From a virus: DNA of 22,810 nucleotides. How positions within the stretch are numbered: the stretch's first letter is position 1; every line of letters begins with the position of its first letter. The stretch is taken from IMG/VR virus record IMGVR_UViG_3300020442_000186, positions 1 to 22,810 of that record. One strand, given 5' to 3'. Below, piece by piece: positions 21,023 to 22,810 of this stretch. Under the pieces are notes generated by a model. The model was given only the letters and a program-made list of their open reading frames with translations, ran no database searches and was not told the origin of the DNA. The translations under genes were made by a program, and so were the position numbers.

Positions 21023-21622
21023 ATGGCTTTAACTAAAGTAAGAACGGCTGGTATTAGTGGAACTTTATCAGCAGATAATATGCCTGATGGTTCTTTGATA
21101 GAGTTGCACTCTGTATCCACAGGTGTAGCCGTTTCTGAAATTGCTTTTAATAGCACTTACATAACAACTGCTTATGATGATTACCTTATGATTGGAAAAG
21201 CTGTAACACCTGCTACAGATGGTGCTGAACCAATGATTAGTATTTCAATAGACAATGGTTCTAATTTCAATGTTGCTGTTGATAATGGTAGACATTATAC
21301 CCAAATAACTGGTGCTAGTCATGGTGTAGAAGCAAATAGACATACCGCAGGGGAAATTCAAATAGGAACAGATTTAGGAAATGACGCTAATCAAGGTCAT
21401 GTATTTCATGCACATTTTTTTAATCTTAATAATACAAGTTTTAATAAATATATGTTTTATCAATGTTGTGGCAAACATCAATCTGCCGAATATAAATGGG
21501 ATGGTGGTGCAAATATAGAAACAACAAGTGCAATAAATTATTTAAAATTTCACTACAGCACTGGTAATGTTGCCGCAGGTTCAAGGGTAGCCTTGTATGG
21601 CATAAAGGGGAGTAATTTTTAA
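21023..21622 (+). CDS. Tail fibre or spike-like appendage protein, 199 aa
   Basis: AAGGAG lies upstream. It starts with a short shaft-like element (LTKVRTAGISGTLSADNMPD) typical of fibre N-termini, followed by an all-beta domain (IELHSVSTGVAVSEIAFNST, YDDYLMIGKAVTPATDG, ISISIDNGSNFNVAVDNG). Its C-terminal half is rich in His, Asn and aromatic residues with a CC pair (MFYQCCGKH), and it ends in ALYGIKGSNF. Such YGIK/YGI ends are common in appendage domains. A receptor-binding role is likely but not shown. Confidence 0.75.
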   Translation: MALTKVRTAGISGTLSADNMPDGSLIELHSVSTGVAVSEIAFNSTYITTAYDDYLMIGKAVTPATDGAEPMISISIDNGSNFNVAVDNGRHYTQITGASHGVEANRHTAGEIQIGTDLGNDANQGHVFHAHFFNLNNTSFNKYMFYQCCGKHQSAEYKWDGGANIETTSAINYLKFHYSTGNVAAGSRVALYGIKGSNF

Positions 21623-22081
21623 ATGCCATACATAGGAAAATCACCACACTTTGGAGTAAGAAACAGATACATCTATCAAGCCACAGCAGGGCAAACCTCT
21701 TTCAGTGGATCAGATAGTAGTTCCCTAGTTCTATCATACAACGACAGTTTGTACATGGATGTGTATCAGAATGGTGTGCTGTTAAAACCCGGAACTGATT
21801 ATACAGCGACAACAGGCACAACAGTTGTTCTTGTCACAGGTGCAAGTTTAAATGACGTAGTTGAGATGATTGTATATGATGTGTTCAGCGTAAACAATGC
21901 CTATACTAAAACTGAATCAGATACTCGTTATCCGTTCAAAGGCAACAACAGTATTATAAGATTAAATGGTCAAACTATATCAAATGATATTACAATAGAT
22001 AGTGATGAGAATGGTCAAAGTGCAGGTCCTATAACACAAAATGCTACAGTTACTGTTAATGGTTATTGGAGTATCGTATGA
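21623..22081 (+). CDS. Tail appendage protein with MPYIGKSPHFGVRNRYIY start, 152 aa
   Basis: It begins directly at the base after the previous stop. MPYIGKSPHFGVRNRYIYQA, TAGQTSFSGSDSSSL, YMDVYQNGVLLKPGTDYTAT and VEMIVYDVFSVNNAYTK are blocks I know from marine-phage tail proteins, often found as the N-terminal domain of longer fibres. Here the protein is short and ends GPITQNATVTVNGYWSIV, like the product at 18504. It may form a base to which separate tip proteins attach. ATGA overlap with the next gene. Confidence 0.8.
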   Translation: MPYIGKSPHFGVRNRYIYQATAGQTSFSGSDSSSLVLSYNDSLYMDVYQNGVLLKPGTDYTATTGTTVVLVTGASLNDVVEMIVYDVFSVNNAYTKTESDTRYPFKGNNSIIRLNGQTISNDITIDSDENGQSAGPITQNATVTVNGYWSIV

Positions 22082-22500
22082 CAAGTCAATTAAATGTAGA
22101 CACAATCGTAGACAAAGCAGGCAGTGGTGGTACAAATGTTAAGGTAGGCAATACATCTACTTATGTTTCAGATGGTGGTAATGTTACACAAAATCTTGTA
22201 CAGGGAGTGCTAAAAGCATGGGTTAGAATAGATGGCACTGGAACTGCCGCTATTGATGATTCATTTAACTGTGGAAGTTTAACCGACAGTGGCACAGGAA
22301 TTTTTTTCGTAACAAGAACTAATAATATGTTATCTGCTGATACTTATATTGTTACTGAAGGACAGTTTGTTAATTCTGTAAACACTAGTGGTGTAGATTG
22401 GTCTGTAACAACAACAGCAACAGTTCGTCTATCTGTTTTTGATACTAATTTAACAGATCGTGACCCTATGGGTTACAGTGTTGTAGGAGATTTAGCATAA
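22078..22500 (+). CDS. Appendage paralogue family member 4, 140 aa
   Basis: ATG 22078 (ATGA coupling) is preferred to ATG 22066, because MTSQLNVDTIVDKAGSGG then aligns with the starts of the products at 18950 and 22500. The core KAWVRIDGTGTAAIDDSFNC, GSLTDSGTGIFFVTRTNNM and the end VVGDLA match members 2 and 3. One cysteine. The order MPYIGK protein followed by a paralogue repeats the arrangement at 18504-19336, indicating block duplication. Confidence 0.75.
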   Translation: MTSQLNVDTIVDKAGSGGTNVKVGNTSTYVSDGGNVTQNLVQGVLKAWVRIDGTGTAAIDDSFNCGSLTDSGTGIFFVTRTNNMLSADTYIVTEGQFVNSVNTSGVDWSVTTTATVRLSVFDTNLTDRDPMGYSVVGDLA

Positions 22501-22810
22501 TGGCAAGTATACTAAAAGTAGATGCAGTTCAAACAACAACAGGAAAACCTCTTGTTAATAGCACTGGTTCTGTATTGCAAGTAAAACAAACTACCAAGAC
22601 TGATGTTCAAAGCATACAAAGTACAACACTCTTAGAAATTGGAGATTTAAATCTTACGATTACACCTTCTTCAACTTCAAGTAAAATATTACTTATGGCT
22701 GCTCCTTCTTTAAGTGGTTATGGTCACTACGATGCTTTACTACAAAGAACTGTAGGTGGAACAGATACTGTTTTACTTAGAGGAGATCAAGTAGGTTCTA
22801 ACAGGGCAAG
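22500..22810 (+). CDS. Tail appendage protein, partial, at least 103 aa
   Basis: The ATG overlaps the previous stop by one base and the frame runs off the right edge. It starts SILKVDAVQTTTGKPLVNST then GSVLQVKQTTKTD, IQSTTLLEIGDLNLTITPSS and SKILLMAAPSLSGYGHYDAL. I recall this combination (GSVLQV..TTKTD, L.VTITPSSTSSKIL) from appendage or fibre-tip domains in marine phages. The same KVD...T..G leader is on the products at 18950 and 22078. The part that would bind a ligand lies beyond the window. Confidence 0.8.
   Translation, partial: MASILKVDAVQTTTGKPLVNSTGSVLQVKQTTKTDVQSIQSTTLLEIGDLNLTITPSSTSSKILLMAAPSLSGYGHYDALLQRTVGGTDTVLLRGDQVGSNRA

Overview
The window looks like part of the genome of a tailed double-stranded DNA phage, most probably a short-tailed (podovirus-like) marine phage. 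The base composition is AT-rich (roughly one third G+C by eye). Gene packing is very tight, with many ATGA, TAATG and TTGA stop/start overlaps. The terminase, portal, scaffold and coat genes, and many small tail-appendage proteins, resemble families I recall from uncultured ocean phages and from phages of marine Alphaproteobacteria and cyanobacteria. The host cannot be read from the sequence. I see no tRNA, integrase, CRISPR array or insertion sequence.

Layout. Positions 1-353 hold minus-strand genes that leave the window at the left edge. Positions 354-1013 are a divergent control region. It has a consensus-type promoter facing each way, dyad symmetries at both predicted transcription starts, a repeated heptamer and a G+C-richer palindrome-dense block. 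From 1014 onward every gene is on the plus strand. Positions 1014-2940 carry small unknown proteins, several membrane-associated or exported with paired cysteines. Positions 2943-5407 carry very basic small proteins of unknown function together with one holin-like gene. Positions 5400-6343 complete a lysis cassette: a second holin-like protein, a membrane-anchored coiled coil and a T4-type lysozyme. Positions 6631-8831 hold the packaging genes (candidate small terminase, a conserved linker gene, large terminase). Positions 8840-15232 hold head genes: portal, two accessory genes, scaffold, major capsid protein under its own promoter and structured leader, and a decoration-like protein followed by a terminator-like hairpin. 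Positions 15287-22810 are a long run of tail-fibre and appendage genes, many paralogous to each other.

How it works together. The terminase pair and portal package DNA into a shell built from the capsid and scaffold proteins. The decoration protein and appendages finish the particle, and the holin, lysozyme and coiled-coil proteins release it. The capsid gene has the clearest internal promoter, as expected for the most abundant product. Tail-tube, adaptor and ejection proteins are not recognised in the window and probably lie to the right.

Most interesting signals. (1) I find no CCWGG site in the whole window by eye, and every Pro-Gly dipeptide is written CCG-GG or CCC-GG, which suggests avoidance of a Dcm/EcoRII-type site. 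(2) There is a tandem family of appendage proteins with conserved ends. (3) A run of small proteins with paired cysteines lies in the first operon. (4) The large-terminase start suggests either a +1 frameshift or a long overlap.
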